From: JADGGM01 sp025449955
Lineage (GTDB): Bacteria > Gemmatimonadota > Gemmatimonadetes > Gemmatimonadales > Gemmatimonadaceae
Length of the DNA stretch: 64,000 nt
Reading direction: 5' to 3'
Assembly: GCA_036554285.1 (NCBI GenBank)
Contig: DATBNO010000073.1
Span: 3,905 to 67,904 of the forward strand
Part shown: positions 53,440 to 63,526 of the stretch, in pieces
Position numbering within the stretch: the stretch's first letter is position 1
Layout of the letters: each line of letters starts with the position of its first letter
Made by a program: the position numbers and the translations under genes
The notes under the pieces: model-generated
Seen by the model: only the letters and a program-made list of their open reading frames with translations
Database searches by the model: none
What the model was told of the DNA's origin: nothing

Positions 53440-54302
53440 CGCTCGGGTGCCACCGTGCGCTCGAGCAGCGCGGCGCCCGAAATCTTCCGCTGCTCCTCGC
53501 GCCGTGCGGCCGACGCAAACGTGCTCATCAGGCGCCAGACCCACGCCAGCCTCATCTCGCGCCGCAACCGTCGCGATTCCTCGACCGTCGAGCGATACTC
53601 GGCCTCCTGCCAGCCGTGCGGCCGGAAGAAGGCAGTGCCGTCGGGGGGAAAGAAGTGCATCTGCGAGTTGCCGGCAATGAGCGTCTTGTCCCACGTGCGC
53701 TGCATGAACTTCTTGAGCCAGGGGCTGGCGATGTCGATCAGCCACCACTGAAACGACGGCTGCGCATGGAGATCGTCCGCGAGCGTCGCCACTTGCTCCG
53801 GCAGCAAATAGATGAGCAGACCCTCGGTGACGATCAACGCACGCGTGGCGGATCCGCCTAACCGGGCGAAGAGCGCCTGGCGCGCCGCGGCGTCGGTGAG
53901 GTCGGTGGTGATGGCCTCGTACACGCAACGCGGCGGCACGCCGGCCAGCGTCTCGCTCTTGTACGCGAGAATGTCCGGCAGATCCACGTCGACCCACCGG
54001 AGGGCCGGCGGCAGCGCGAGGCGGAACGGCCGCGTGTCGAGTCCCGCCGCGAGGTTGATGACGAGGTCCGCACGCTCGCGCTGGACGACGCGCAGAATGA
54101 TCTCGTCGAAGACCGCCGTGCGCACGATCATCGCCCACGCACTCGCCTGCCCCTGCTTGATCGTGCGCACGATTTCTTCGCCCTTGGCCCCCGCGAGCCG
54201 CCGCGCCCACGGATCCACGAACAGGGCGTCCGGGCGCTCGGTCTCCATCGCGCGGTAGTACGCGACCCAACGGGCGGTGTCGGAGATGTGGCGAATGGGC
54301 AT
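53436..54302 (-). CDS. SAM-dependent methyltransferase of the leucine-carboxyl-methyltransferase-like family
   Basis: The 288-residue protein has the SAM-binding region DLVINLAAGLDTRPFRLALP, ALRWVDVDLPDIL, and the later GLLIYLLPEQVATLADDL, characteristic of class-I methyltransferases of the PPM1/TIGR00027 type. The start is ATG at 54302, at the edge of the intergenic repeat element. It converges with the KdpD-like kinase. The substrate is unknown. Confidence 0.82.
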   Translation of the reverse strand: MPIRHISDTARWVAYYRAMETERPDALFVDPWARRLAGAKGEEIVRTIKQGQASAWAMIVRTAVFDEIILRVVQRERADLVINLAAGLDTRPFRLALPPALRWVDVDLPDILAYKSETLAGVPPRCVYEAITTDLTDAAARQALFARLGGSATRALIVTEGLLIYLLPEQVATLADDLHAQPSFQWWLIDIASPWLKKFMQRTWDKTLIAGNSQMHFFPPDGTAFFRPHGWQEAEYRSTVEESRRLRREMRLAWVWRLMSTFASAARREEQRKISGAALLERTVAPER

Positions 54303-54317
54303 GGCGGACGCTCTTGG

Positions 54318-54466
54318 CAGGGAATCGCGCTGACGCGCTTGGGGAATCGGGGCGTGCGCCCCTCGGGGAAAAGGGAACGGGGACTGACCAATCCCGCAAG
54401 GATAGATCACTCCCCGTTCCCAAAGCACAGCGCTTCCCTGAGCGCCGAAGGCGCGCGTCCCGCCTC
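54318..54466. repeat. Composite inverted-repeat element B, behind infA
   Basis: Core arms GGGAACGGGGA (54373 to 54383) and TCCCCGTTCCC (54411 to 54421) are perfect and enclose a 27-base loop. Outside them lie imperfect mirrored GGGAA-type blocks and small palindromes (for example AGCGCCGAAGGCGC, just beyond the infA stop). It fills the interval from the infA stop to the methyltransferase gene, so it is a likely transcript end for infA. The 17-mer GAAAAGGGAACGGGGAC (54368 to 54384) recurs in ileS. Confidence 0.68.
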
Positions 54467-54688
54467 TTAGTTTTTGTGCCTAAAAATGATCCGGCCGCGC
54501 GTCAGGTCATACGGCGACACTTCGATCCGCACCCGATCGCCCGCGAGCACGCGGATGCGAAACCGGCGCATGTTGCCGCCCAACGTCGTGAGGACGGTGT
54601 GGGTGTCGTTGACCGCGACGCGAAACGTCGCGTTAGGCAGCACTTCGGTGACCGTGCCCTCGAGCTCGATGGCGTCCTGCTTCGACAC
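54467..54688 (-). CDS. infA: Translation initiation factor IF-1
   Basis: A 73-residue S1-like protein that binds the ribosomal A site during initiation. Visible family features are IELEGTVTEVLPNATFRVAV, RRFRIRVLAGDRVRIEVSPYDL and the C-terminal RGRIIFRHKN. The start is GTG at 54688, 21 bases downstream of rpsU, so the two small genes may be cotranscribed. Confidence 0.95.
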   Translation of the reverse strand: MSKQDAIELEGTVTEVLPNATFRVAVNDTHTVLTTLGGNMRRFRIRVLAGDRVRIEVSPYDLTRGRIIFRHKN

Positions 54689-54709
54689 GTCCGCTCCCGA
54701 CGGCGCTGC

Positions 54710-54904
54710 CTAAACCGCGCGCCGTCTGGCGCGCGCGAGCCGCAACCGCGCCGCGCCGGCCTTCCGCTGGCGCGCCTCGCTGGGCTTCTCGTAATACCGC
54801 TTCTTGCGCAGATCCTTGAGGACCCCCGCACGAATCACTTTCCGCTGGAACTGCTTGAGGACGACGTCCAGCCGGTCGTTTTCTCCAAGCACGACTTCAA
54901 CCAC
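54710..54904 (-). CDS. rpsU: Ribosomal protein bS21
   Basis: The 64-residue basic protein of the small subunit: VEVVLGENDRLDVVLKQFQR, then KDLRKKRYYEKPSEARQRK and an arginine-rich tail. GTG at 54904 was chosen because it gives the usual S21 N-terminus; longer in-frame readings upstream are unlike the family. It precedes infA. Its promoter should lie in the 228 bases up to the divergent gene at 55133, which contain an A8 run near 54940. Confidence 0.93.
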   Translation of the reverse strand: MVEVVLGENDRLDVVLKQFQRKVIRAGVLKDLRKKRYYEKPSEARQRKAGAARLRLARARRRAV

Positions 54905-55132
54905 GATCCATCCCGCATCGAAGGATTGACGAACCAAAAAAAAGGACCCGGTCGACCCAAGGTCCATCCACATTCTCATGGGCACCGGGAATCGAGCCTC
55001 CGCCACCCAACCACTTAAGCTAGCGCTCACCACTCGGCATAGCAACCTGACCCGCACCCTTTGATCGTCGGGATCGCCCGCACACGCGCCGAACGCTATC
55101 GTTGAGAACCTCTCTCTTTGGACTCGACCCCT

Positions 55133-55405
55133 ATGAAGCGCGGGCCCATCGTCGCCGGCGTTCTGATCGTTGGACTCTCAGGCCTCCTGTTATGGAACAC
55201 CCTTGGTGCCCAACGCGTCGAATGTCACGCGTGCGTCGAGTTCGGCGGTCAACACAACTGCGCCGCCGCATCCGCGGCGAGTAAGGCCGAGGCGACCAAG
55301 TCGGCCGTATCGACAGCATGTGGTGTGTTGGCCCGCGGTATGGACCAGTCGATTGCCTGTGACAACACGAAGCCGGTCAGCCTGGAGTGCAAATCACCAA
55401 GCTGA
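55133..55405 (+). CDS. Small exported cysteine-rich protein, unknown function
   Basis: The 90-residue protein has an N-terminal signal-anchor-like helix (RGPIVAGVLIVGLSGLLLW), followed by six cysteines in a short Ala/Ser-rich domain (CHAC, HNC, TAC, IAC, EC). The cysteine count and the signal suggest an exported, disulfide- or metal-binding domain. No family is recognised. ATG at 55133 was preferred to a TTG five codons upstream. It is divergent from rpsU and converges with gltA. Confidence 0.6.
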   Translation: MKRGPIVAGVLIVGLSGLLLWNTLGAQRVECHACVEFGGQHNCAAASAASKAEATKSAVSTACGVLARGMDQSIACDNTKPVSLECKSPS

Positions 55406-55433
55406 TCGGCCCCATCACTGAGAGGTACCTGCG

Positions 55434-56741
55434 CTACTTCCCGGCGAGCGTGCTCGTATACGCGCGCTCGTCGTGCCCAACGTAGATCTGCCGCGGACGC
55501 GAAATCTTCTGCTCCTTGTCCTGCAGCATCTCCTCCCACTGCGCGAGCCAACCCGCCGTCCGTGCAATCGCGAACAACACGGTGAAGAAGTCCGTCGGGA
55601 ACTTCATCGATCTGTAGATGAGCCCGGTGTAGAAATCGACGTTCGGATAGAGCTTGCGCGACGTGAAGTAGTCGTCGGAGAGCGCGATCCGCTCGAGCTC
55701 GAGCGCGATCTCCAAGTCCTTGTCCATACCGACTTCCTTGAACACGTCGTCGGCCAACCGCTTCACGATGCGCGCACGCGGATCGTAGCTCTTGTACACG
55801 CGGTGGCCGAAGCCCATCAACTTCTGCCCTGTGCCGGCCTTTACCTCTTCGATGAACGCCTTCACGTTCTTCGGATGACCGATCTGTTCGATCATGCGGA
55901 GCACGGCTTCGTTGGCGCCGCCGTGCAGCGGACCATAGAGCGCCGCGATCCCTGCTGCTACAGCCGAGAACGGATCGGCGTGCGACGACCCCACCGTGCG
56001 CACCGCAGTGGTCGAACAATTCTGTTCGTGATCGGCGTGCAGAATGAACAGCACTTCGGTCGCGCGCGTGAACACGGGCCTCGACTCGTATCGCGGCTCG
56101 GTCATCCGAGCCACCATGGAGAGGAAATTCTCCACGTACGAGAGGTCGTTGTCGGGATAGACGAACGGCAGACCCTTGCTCTGGCGATAAATGAACGCGG
56201 CTAACGTCGGCACTTTGGCGATGAGCCGAATCACCGACAAATTGCGCTCTTCCGGATCGTGAATGTTCTTCGCGTTCGGATAGAACGACGACAGCGCCGC
56301 CACGGTGCTGCACAACATCGACATCGGGTGCGCGTCGTAGCGAAAGCCCGTCAAGTACGCCTTGATGTTCTCGTGCACGTACGTGTGAAACGTGATGTCG
56401 TGCACCCACTGTTCGTACTGCTTGGGTGTGGGCAGCTCGCCGTGCCGGAGCAACCACGCCGTCTCGAGGAACGTCGCGCCTTCAGCGAGTTGCTCGATCG
56501 GATAACCGCGATAGCGCAGAATTCCCTTGTCGCCGTCGATGAACGTGATCGCACTGCGACACGAGGCCGTGTTCAGGAACGCGGGATCATAGCTGAGAGT
56601 CCCGAATTCGTCGGGCGTCTCCTTGATCTGGCGCAGGTCCATGGCGCGCACGGCGCCATCGGTAATTGGAAGATCGTACGTCTTGCCCGTGCGTCCGTCC
56701 GTGACGGAGAGCGCATCGGTGGCTGTCGTTCCCTTGCTCAT
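55434..56741 (-). CDS. gltA: GltA, citrate synthase (type II)
   Basis: Condenses oxaloacetate and acetyl-CoA to citrate. The 435-residue protein has GILRYRGYPIEQLAEGATF, catalytic histidines in ADHEQNCSTTAVRTVGSS and LHGGANEAVLRMI, LMGFGHRVYKSYDPRA and the catalytic aspartate region PNVDFYTGLI. Its N-terminus is the longer hexameric type. ATG at 56741. It lies upstream of a short convergent gene, and its own promoter must lie in the 216 bases before the hydroxy-acid oxidase. Confidence 0.96.
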   Translation of the reverse strand: MSKGTTATDALSVTDGRTGKTYDLPITDGAVRAMDLRQIKETPDEFGTLSYDPAFLNTASCRSAITFIDGDKGILRYRGYPIEQLAEGATFLETAWLLRHGELPTPKQYEQWVHDITFHTYVHENIKAYLTGFRYDAHPMSMLCSTVAALSSFYPNAKNIHDPEERNLSVIRLIAKVPTLAAFIYRQSKGLPFVYPDNDLSYVENFLSMVARMTEPRYESRPVFTRATEVLFILHADHEQNCSTTAVRTVGSSHADPFSAVAAGIAALYGPLHGGANEAVLRMIEQIGHPKNVKAFIEEVKAGTGQKLMGFGHRVYKSYDPRARIVKRLADDVFKEVGMDKDLEIALELERIALSDDYFTSRKLYPNVDFYTGLIYRSMKFPTDFFTVLFAIARTAGWLAQWEEMLQDKEQKISRPRQIYVGHDERAYTSTLAGK

Positions 56742-56812
56742 GCCTCGTTCCCCCAGGATGGCATGCCGCTGGCGCGGCCAATATCCACGATTGTCGAGGT
56801 GATGCCGCGTGA

Positions 56813-56829
56813 ACCGGCGCTACGCCGGT
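56813..56829 (-). other. Short inverted repeat in the gltA upstream region
   Basis: ACCGGCG-CTA-CGCCGGT forms a 7-bp stem with a three-base loop, 72 bases ahead of the gltA start. It could belong to the gltA leader or be a weak end signal for the hydroxy-acid oxidase transcript. No T-run follows it. Nothing else stands out in the 216-bp gap between the two genes. Confidence 0.35.
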
Positions 56830-56957
56830 GTCGTAAAACTATCGGAATGACACAGCAATGGGATGGGGTTCCCACGTCGTTGCGCGCGCTCGTTTCGCAA
56901 TGAAGATTGGCGCGAACGTTTGACCCGCGAGCCAGTTTGCGATGCCGATTCTCTCGC

Positions 56958-58037
56958 TCAAGTCACCACGAGGTCACGTTCGATGTCGGCGACGGACGCG
57001 CAGCCACAGAGCGCCATCGCGATGTCGAGCTCGTCGCGCAGCGTGGTGAGCACGCGCGCCACGCCGGCCTCGCCGTCCAGCGCCAGGCCCCACAGCACCG
57101 GTCTGCCCACGAGCACGGCGCGTGCACCCAGCGCCAGGGCCTTGAGCACGTCCGTGCCGCGCCTAACGCCGCCGTCCACCAGCACCGGCATGCGGGACCC
57201 GGCGGCCTCGGCCACCTCGGGGAGCGCCCGAATCGTGGGCACGGCCGTATCGAGCTGGCGTCCGCCGTGGTTCGACACGATCACCGCATCGACGCCGTGG
57301 TCCGCCGCGCGCTTCGCATCGTCGCCGCGCATCACACCCTTGAGCACCAGCGGCAGCGGACACACACGCCGCAGCCAGGCCAGGTCTTTCCACGTGACAC
57401 TCGCATCGTGGCGCGCGGCAAAGTACATCGCGAGCGCCGAGTCCTTGTCCGACGATCCGGTGGTGGCGGCGCCCTTCCCGGCCATCATGTTGGCGAACGC
57501 GACGCCCGGTGGTGGTTGGAAGGTGTTCCGCACGTCGCGCTCTCGGCGGCCGAGAACCGGCGTGTCGACCGTGAGGACGAGCGCACCGTATCCACACGCG
57601 GACACTCGCGCCAGCATGGCTTCAGTGAGCGCGCGATCTTGATGGACATAGATTTGGAACCACGGTGCCAACGCGCACGCCGCGCGGATATCCTCGGCGG
57701 TCACGCTGGACAGCGTGCTAACGGTGAGCAAGGTCTTGAGCGACGTCACGGCGCGCGCGGTGGCGAGCTCGCCGTCGGTGTGCGCCATGCGCTGCAGCGC
57801 CATCGGCGCCACGAGGACGGGAAACGCGAGCGTGGCGCCGAGCAGCGTGGTCGAGAGATCGCGGTGACTGACGTCGACGAGCACTCGCGGGCGCAGCGCG
57901 ATCGCGTCGTACGCGTGACGGTTGGCGCCCAACGTGATTTCGTCGTGGGCGCCGCCCGCGAAGTAGTCGAAAACCGCTATCGGGAGTCGCGGCTTCGCGA
58001 GCGCTTCGAGCTCGAGCAAATTCACGAACGTCGTCAC
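56958..58037 (-). CDS. FMN-dependent alpha-hydroxy acid oxidase/dehydrogenase
   Basis: The 359-residue TIM-barrel flavoenzyme oxidises 2-hydroxy acids. It has YFAGGAHDEITLGANRHAYD near the N-terminus, LVAPMALQRMAHTDGELAT, the segment VLTVDTPVLGRRERDVRN and the active-site SNHGGRQLDTAVPTI, ending with LVDGGVRRGTDVLKALALGA. The family includes glycolate oxidase, lactate oxidase and lactate dehydrogenase; sequence alone does not choose between them. GTG start at 58037, divergent from the gene at 58091. Confidence 0.9.
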   Translation of the reverse strand: MTTFVNLLELEALAKPRLPIAVFDYFAGGAHDEITLGANRHAYDAIALRPRVLVDVSHRDLSTTLLGATLAFPVLVAPMALQRMAHTDGELATARAVTSLKTLLTVSTLSSVTAEDIRAACALAPWFQIYVHQDRALTEAMLARVSACGYGALVLTVDTPVLGRRERDVRNTFQPPPGVAFANMMAGKGAATTGSSDKDSALAMYFAARHDASVTWKDLAWLRRVCPLPLVLKGVMRGDDAKRAADHGVDAVIVSNHGGRQLDTAVPTIRALPEVAEAAGSRMPVLVDGGVRRGTDVLKALALGARAVLVGRPVLWGLALDGEAGVARVLTTLRDELDIAMALCGCASVADIERDLVVT

Positions 58038-58090
58038 GAAGTCTCCCGAGGGTGGCGAAAGAACGCGGTTCCCGCATGGAGAGTGTCGGC

Positions 58091-59077
58091 ATGAGCACCA
58101 TCGTTGTCAACGGGACGCGTGTGCGGCAGTTCCTGCCAATGCGCGATTGCATCGAAGCCATGGAGCGCGCGCTCCGCGCACTGGCGCGCGGAGGCGCGGT
58201 CGTTCCTTTGCGACCGGTGGTCCGCATCCCGGGCGACGCGGGCGGCGCTCTCGCCGTCATGCCGGCGTATCTCGACGACCCTCGGTCGCTCGGCGTGAAA
58301 GCGATCAGCGTGTTCGCGGGCAACGAGGGCACGGTTCACGACTCGCATCAGGGTGCGGTGCTGTTGTTCGATCCGGGCCATGGCGCGTTGGTCGCGATCA
58401 TGGATGCGGGCGCGATCACCGCGGTGCGCACGGCCGCGGTGTCTGGCCTGGCCACGCGGCTGCTCGCGCGACCTGAGGCCGGCGACCTCGCGATACTCGG
58501 CGCGGGGGTGCAGGCGCACAGTCATCTCGAAGCGATGCGCGCAGTGCGTCCCGTGCACCGCGTGCGGGTGTGGAGTCGCACCCATGCGCGCGCCGTCGAG
58601 TTTGCCCAGCGCTACAATGCGCCCGACCTTCCGGTGACCGCGGTGATGGAACCGCACGAGGCGATCGACGGCGCCGACCTCGTGTGTACGGTCACGTCCT
58701 CGCGCGAGCCGGTGGTGATGGGCGATTGGCTGGCACCGGGCGCGCACCTGAACGTCGTCGGCGCGAGCGTGGCGGCGGCCCGCGAAGTGGACACGACGGC
58801 CATTCTGCGCTCGGCCTGCTTCGTGGACCGACGCGAATCGGCGTTGCGCGAAGCGGGCGATCTGGTGATTCCGATCCGCGACGGCGCGGTGGCCGAGTCG
58901 CACATCCGTGCGGAGTTAGGCGAACTACTCGAGGGGCAGAGTCCGGGGCGCCTCACGCCGCAGGAGATCACGCTGTTCAAGTCTGTCGGGCTGGCGGTGG
59001 AGGATCTGGGAGCCGCCGACATCGTGTATCGCCGCGCGCAGGGCGACGACGACGTGCCGCGCATCGACCTCCGCTGA
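58091..59077 (+). CDS. Ornithine cyclodeaminase/mu-crystallin family dehydrogenase
   Basis: The 328-residue NAD(P)-dependent protein has the fold region DAGAITAVRTAAVSGLATRL, the Rossmann glycine motif LAILGAGVQAHSHLEAM, VRVWSRTHARAVEFAQRY and GAHLNVVGAS. Relatives include ornithine cyclodeaminase, alanine dehydrogenase and ketimine reductase, so the precise reaction is unresolved. ATG at 58091 was preferred over two upstream ATGs because GGAG lies nine bases away. It converges with the amine oxidase gene at 59090. Confidence 0.88.
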   Translation: MSTIVVNGTRVRQFLPMRDCIEAMERALRALARGGAVVPLRPVVRIPGDAGGALAVMPAYLDDPRSLGVKAISVFAGNEGTVHDSHQGAVLLFDPGHGALVAIMDAGAITAVRTAAVSGLATRLLARPEAGDLAILGAGVQAHSHLEAMRAVRPVHRVRVWSRTHARAVEFAQRYNAPDLPVTAVMEPHEAIDGADLVCTVTSSREPVVMGDWLAPGAHLNVVGASVAAAREVDTTAILRSACFVDRRESALREAGDLVIPIRDGAVAESHIRAELGELLEGQSPGRLTPQEITLFKSVGLAVEDLGAADIVYRRAQGDDDVPRIDLR

Positions 59078-59089
59078 CCGGCTTCTCCG

Positions 59090-60241
59090 TTAGGCGCCCG
59101 TGCCGCCGGCGGCGAATCGCGCCACGCGGAAGGGCGCCAGGTCGACGCGCGGCTCCGTGCCTAACGCTAAATCGGCGAGCGCTTCGCCTACCGCCGGCGC
59201 GAACTTGAATCCGTGGCCCGAGCACGCGCTGGCCACGAGCACCTCCGGCACGCCGGGGTGCGCGTCCACAATGAAGTGGCCGTCCGGCGTGTTCGTGTAG
59301 AGGCAACTTGCGCTCTCGCTCACGATGCCCGCGGCATCGGGGAGATAGCGGTCGACGAGCGCGAGCACCGCCGCTTGCTCGCGCTGGCTCGCCGGTATCG
59401 GAGGCGCGTCCGGGTCGACGATCGGTCCCTGATGGTGGAGCGCGGCCTTGAGCCCGTCTCCGATATCCGGAACCACGTAGAACATGCGGCCCGGTTCGTA
59501 CTCCCAGATCGCGACCGGAAGGTGGCGCGCGCTCACACGCTCGGGATGGCGGCGCGGGGTGACCCAGTGCACCACTTGTCGCTCCACGACGAGCGGGATG
59601 CCGACGTTAGGCGCGACGCGCGAGAGCCAGGCACCGGGTGCCAGGATGGCGCGACGAGCGCGGTATGCGCCGAGGTCCGTCGTCACCGTGACGACGCCCG
59701 AGGATACATCCCACCGCACGACGCGCTCGCCGATTTCGAGACGCGCGCCGTGCTCGCGCGCCGCGACCCGCAGTGCCTCCACGCATCGCTCGGCAAAGAG
59801 AATTCCGGCGCGGTGCTCGAGCACGGCCACCGTACCGGCCGGCGCCGCGAGCGCGGGCACGCGGCGGCGGATCTCCGGCGCGTCCAGCACCTCGTGCTCC
59901 ACGCCGTGCTCCCGCGCGCTCCGCAGCGCGCCCGACACGAGCACGCCATCTTCGGCGCCTAACGTCAGGCCGCCGGTGCGGCGGAAGAGCGTGCGGCCGG
60001 TTTCGCGCTCGAGATCGGCCCACAATTCATAGGCGCGCCGCACCAGCGGCACATACGCCGGGTGCTCGAAGTACGCCTCGCGGATGATGCGCGTGCGCCC
60101 GTGCGACGACCCGTGCGCATGCGGCGGCGCCCATCGATCGATGGCCAGCGTGCGCACGCCGCGGCGTGCCAGCGCGTAGGCCGCCGCGCTCCCGTGAGCA
60201 CCGGCGCCGATCACGATCGCGTCCCAATCGACCGCCGTCAC
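59090..60241 (-). CDS. FAD-dependent amine oxidase of the sarcosine oxidase/SolA family
   Basis: The 383-residue flavoprotein has the FAD-binding WDAIVIGAGAHGSAAAYALA, the histidine-rich APPHAHGSSHGRTRIIREAY and the C-terminal ASACSGHGFKFAPAVGEALA, typical of monomeric sarcosine oxidase and N-methyl-tryptophan oxidase. The start is GTG, overlapping the aceK TGA by four bases; the stop codon itself is the TAA of a GCCTAAC heptamer. It is downstream of aceK and is probably cotranscribed with it, an unusual pairing. Confidence 0.88.
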   Translation of the reverse strand: MTAVDWDAIVIGAGAHGSAAAYALARRGVRTLAIDRWAPPHAHGSSHGRTRIIREAYFEHPAYVPLVRRAYELWADLERETGRTLFRRTGGLTLGAEDGVLVSGALRSAREHGVEHEVLDAPEIRRRVPALAAPAGTVAVLEHRAGILFAERCVEALRVAAREHGARLEIGERVVRWDVSSGVVTVTTDLGAYRARRAILAPGAWLSRVAPNVGIPLVVERQVVHWVTPRRHPERVSARHLPVAIWEYEPGRMFYVVPDIGDGLKAALHHQGPIVDPDAPPIPASQREQAAVLALVDRYLPDAAGIVSESASCLYTNTPDGHFIVDAHPGVPEVLVASACSGHGFKFAPAVGEALADLALGTEPRVDLAPFRVARFAAGGTGA

Positions 60242-61965
60242 GTGTGCCGGAGCCGCCGCGATTCGGGATACGGAAATACGTCGGGCATGTCGCCGTGGCG
60301 CTGGCGCTCCTGCATCGATTTCCAGAACTCGACGGTGAGGAGATCGCGATGCCGCTGCAGAAACCGCTTTCGAAGCCGGCCCTGCGGCACCATGAAGGCG
60401 TCGAATTCCTCGGGGAAGATGTCGTTCTCGCCCACGTAGTACCACGGCTCGGCTGCCATCTCCTGCTCCGGCGTGGTCGCCTGCGGCAGCGTACGGAACA
60501 CGCAGTCCGTGAGCAGCGACAGCTCGTCGTAGTCGTAAAAGATCACGCGGCCGTGACGACTCACGCCGAAGTTTTTCATCAGCATGTCGCCGGTGAAAAT
60601 GTTGGCCCCGGCGAGGTCCTTGATCGCCGTCCCGTAATCGAGCACCGCCTCGGCCGCCGTGATGGGCGACGCGTCGCGCAGATAGACGTTGAGCGGCGTC
60701 ACCCGGCGCTCGGTGTAGAGGTGCCTAACGACAACGTGGTCGCCGTTGAGCCGCACCGTGGACGCCGCGGCCTCGAGCAAGTGCGCCAGCAACGGCTCGC
60801 TGAAGCAGGCGCGCGGGAGATCGAGATGCTCGAACTCCTGCGCGTCGGCCAAGCGCCCGACGCGGTCGCGCACGAACACGAGCTGGTACTTCTCCATCAC
60901 GCTGCGGCGCGTGGTCCGCTTGGGATGGCCGAATTGGTCCTTGATGATCTTGAAGACGACGTTGAGCGACGGCAGCGTGAACACGCTCATCACGAGGCCC
61001 TGGTCGCCCGGCGCGAATTCGAAGCGCGCGCCCGGCGCCGCCAAGTGCGCGACCAGCGTGCGATAGAGCTCCGTCTTGCCGTGCTTGTTGTACCCGATCG
61101 CGTTGTACAGCTCGTCGATGCGCTTGAGCGGCATGATGCCGTGCAGAAAATCGACGACCGCGTGGGGCCGCGCGATTTCCACCAGGAAATACGACCAGCT
61201 GAACCCGAAGACGATGCTCGCCTCGTCCTCGCTCAACAGGACGGCGTCGACGTAGATGCCCTCGTCGCCGTTGAGGAGCGGGAGGAGCACCGGCAACGGC
61301 GCCTGCTCGTCGTCGCGCAGCAACCGGCCCACGAGGTACGCGCCTTTGTTGCGAAAGAACGGCGCCTCGAGCAGCTCGAGCGCGTCGAAGCCTAACGATC
61401 CGCGCACGGTGAGGAGCTCGGCGTCGATGCGCTCGGCGACGCGCTCGGCGTCGCCGGGCATGTCGCGCCATCGCGCGTCCCACGCGAGGTCGTGCAGCAC
61501 GCGGCGCACGACGTCGGCCGTGTCGCCGCGCCACGCGTAGCGGTGCGTGACCGGCGGACCGTCGTCAATGTCGCCCGGCTCGTTGTCGGGGAACACGTAC
61601 TCGACGAGCGGATTCACGCCGACCGTCGAGAAAATGCGCCGCGTCACCGAGTTGAAGAAACTCTCGGCGATCTCGCAATCGGCGCGATCGGCGATCAGCG
61701 CGCCGTGCATCCACTTGATCTCTTCCCAGGTCGTGACGTCCGTGACGCAATCGCCCAACATGGAGCGGGCCTGGGCGAGCACGGCATCCACGCGCTGCTT
61801 GTACAACACGATCCGCTCCGACGCGTCCTGCTGCGCCTCACGCCACTCGCGGCGTACGAACCGCTCCTCGGCGCGACGCGTAATCGCCCGGAAGCGGCTC
61901 TGGTAGGCGTCGTACGCCTCGTGAATCGCCGTCGCAACAGCTTCGACGTTACCGTTGCCGTTCAT
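60238..61965 (-). CDS. aceK: AceK, isocitrate dehydrogenase kinase/phosphatase
   Basis: Bifunctional enzyme that phosphorylates isocitrate dehydrogenase to divert isocitrate into the glyoxylate bypass and reverses the mark. The 575-residue protein has the AceK-type regulatory N-terminal domain and the kinase domain with VVFKIIKDQFGHPKRTTR, VEIARPHAVVDF-type segments, LDYGTAIKDLAGANIFTGDM, LMKNFGVSRHGRVIFYDYDE and the C-terminal YPESRRL. ATG at 61965 was chosen; a longer TTG reading adds ten residues. It is divergent from icd, with only 59 bases between the starts. Confidence 0.94.
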   Translation of the reverse strand: MNGNGNVEAVATAIHEAYDAYQSRFRAITRRAEERFVRREWREAQQDASERIVLYKQRVDAVLAQARSMLGDCVTDVTTWEEIKWMHGALIADRADCEIAESFFNSVTRRIFSTVGVNPLVEYVFPDNEPGDIDDGPPVTHRYAWRGDTADVVRRVLHDLAWDARWRDMPGDAERVAERIDAELLTVRGSLGFDALELLEAPFFRNKGAYLVGRLLRDDEQAPLPVLLPLLNGDEGIYVDAVLLSEDEASIVFGFSWSYFLVEIARPHAVVDFLHGIMPLKRIDELYNAIGYNKHGKTELYRTLVAHLAAPGARFEFAPGDQGLVMSVFTLPSLNVVFKIIKDQFGHPKRTTRRSVMEKYQLVFVRDRVGRLADAQEFEHLDLPRACFSEPLLAHLLEAAASTVRLNGDHVVVRHLYTERRVTPLNVYLRDASPITAAEAVLDYGTAIKDLAGANIFTGDMLMKNFGVSRHGRVIFYDYDELSLLTDCVFRTLPQATTPEQEMAAEPWYYVGENDIFPEEFDAFMVPQGRLRKRFLQRHRDLLTVEFWKSMQERQRHGDMPDVFPYPESRRLRHT

Positions 61966-62024
61966 GTCACCCGACGTAACTTTTCTGAGTTCCAACGACC
62001 ATCGACGACTGCCCAGGGAGCATC
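61966..62024. promoter_or_regulatory. Divergent promoter interval of aceK and icd
   Basis: Only 59 bases separate the ATG of aceK from the ATG of icd, so their promoters must overlap in this interval or lie inside the opposite gene. The icd side has a good Shine-Dalgarno sequence, AGGGAG, five bases ahead. No convincing promoter boxes or operator were recognised. Confidence 0.5.
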
Positions 62025-63281
<1,257 letters not shown>

Positions 63282-63284
63282 ACC

Positions 63285-63523
63285 GGGACGCGCGCGCGAG
63301 CGCGCTTCGGGACATGGGGAACCGGCGGCCTAACGGCCGCCTCGGGGGAAATGGGCGAGGGGTGGTGCCGAGCCGGTGAGCAGCGTGCCGTTGCAGTTCC
63401 GACTCTCGGAATGCGCGGCAGCGTCTCTTGCAGCTCGACCCACCCCTCGCCCATGTCCCCTCAGGCGGCCGTTAGGCCGCCGGTCCCCGGTCCCTCAGCG
63501 CGCGCTCGCGCGCGCGCTTCCCT
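63285..63523. repeat. Composite inverted-repeat element C, between icd and the SusD-like gene
   Basis: Two perfect inverted segments are visible. A 22-bp block (63321 to 63342) is repeated inverted at 63463 to 63484, and ATGGGCGAGGGGTGG (63351 to 63365) at 63440 to 63454, around a 74-base loop. The 22-bp block contains a GGCGGCC-TAAC-GGCCGCC palindrome with a GCCTAAC heptamer. Outer arms are GC alternating. It fills the whole space between the converging icd and SusD-like stops. Confidence 0.7.
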
Positions 63524-63526
63524 GCG

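Noticed and set aside
54905..55132. Possible second tRNA near the A8 run
   Set aside because: Some tRNA-like words occur, but no acceptor, D, anticodon and T stems could be aligned.
58034..58903. 289-codon minus-strand frame
   Set aside because: Antisense to the ornithine cyclodeaminase-family gene, which has clear family motifs.
60166..61395. 409-codon plus-strand frame
   Set aside because: Antisense to aceK, with shadow composition.
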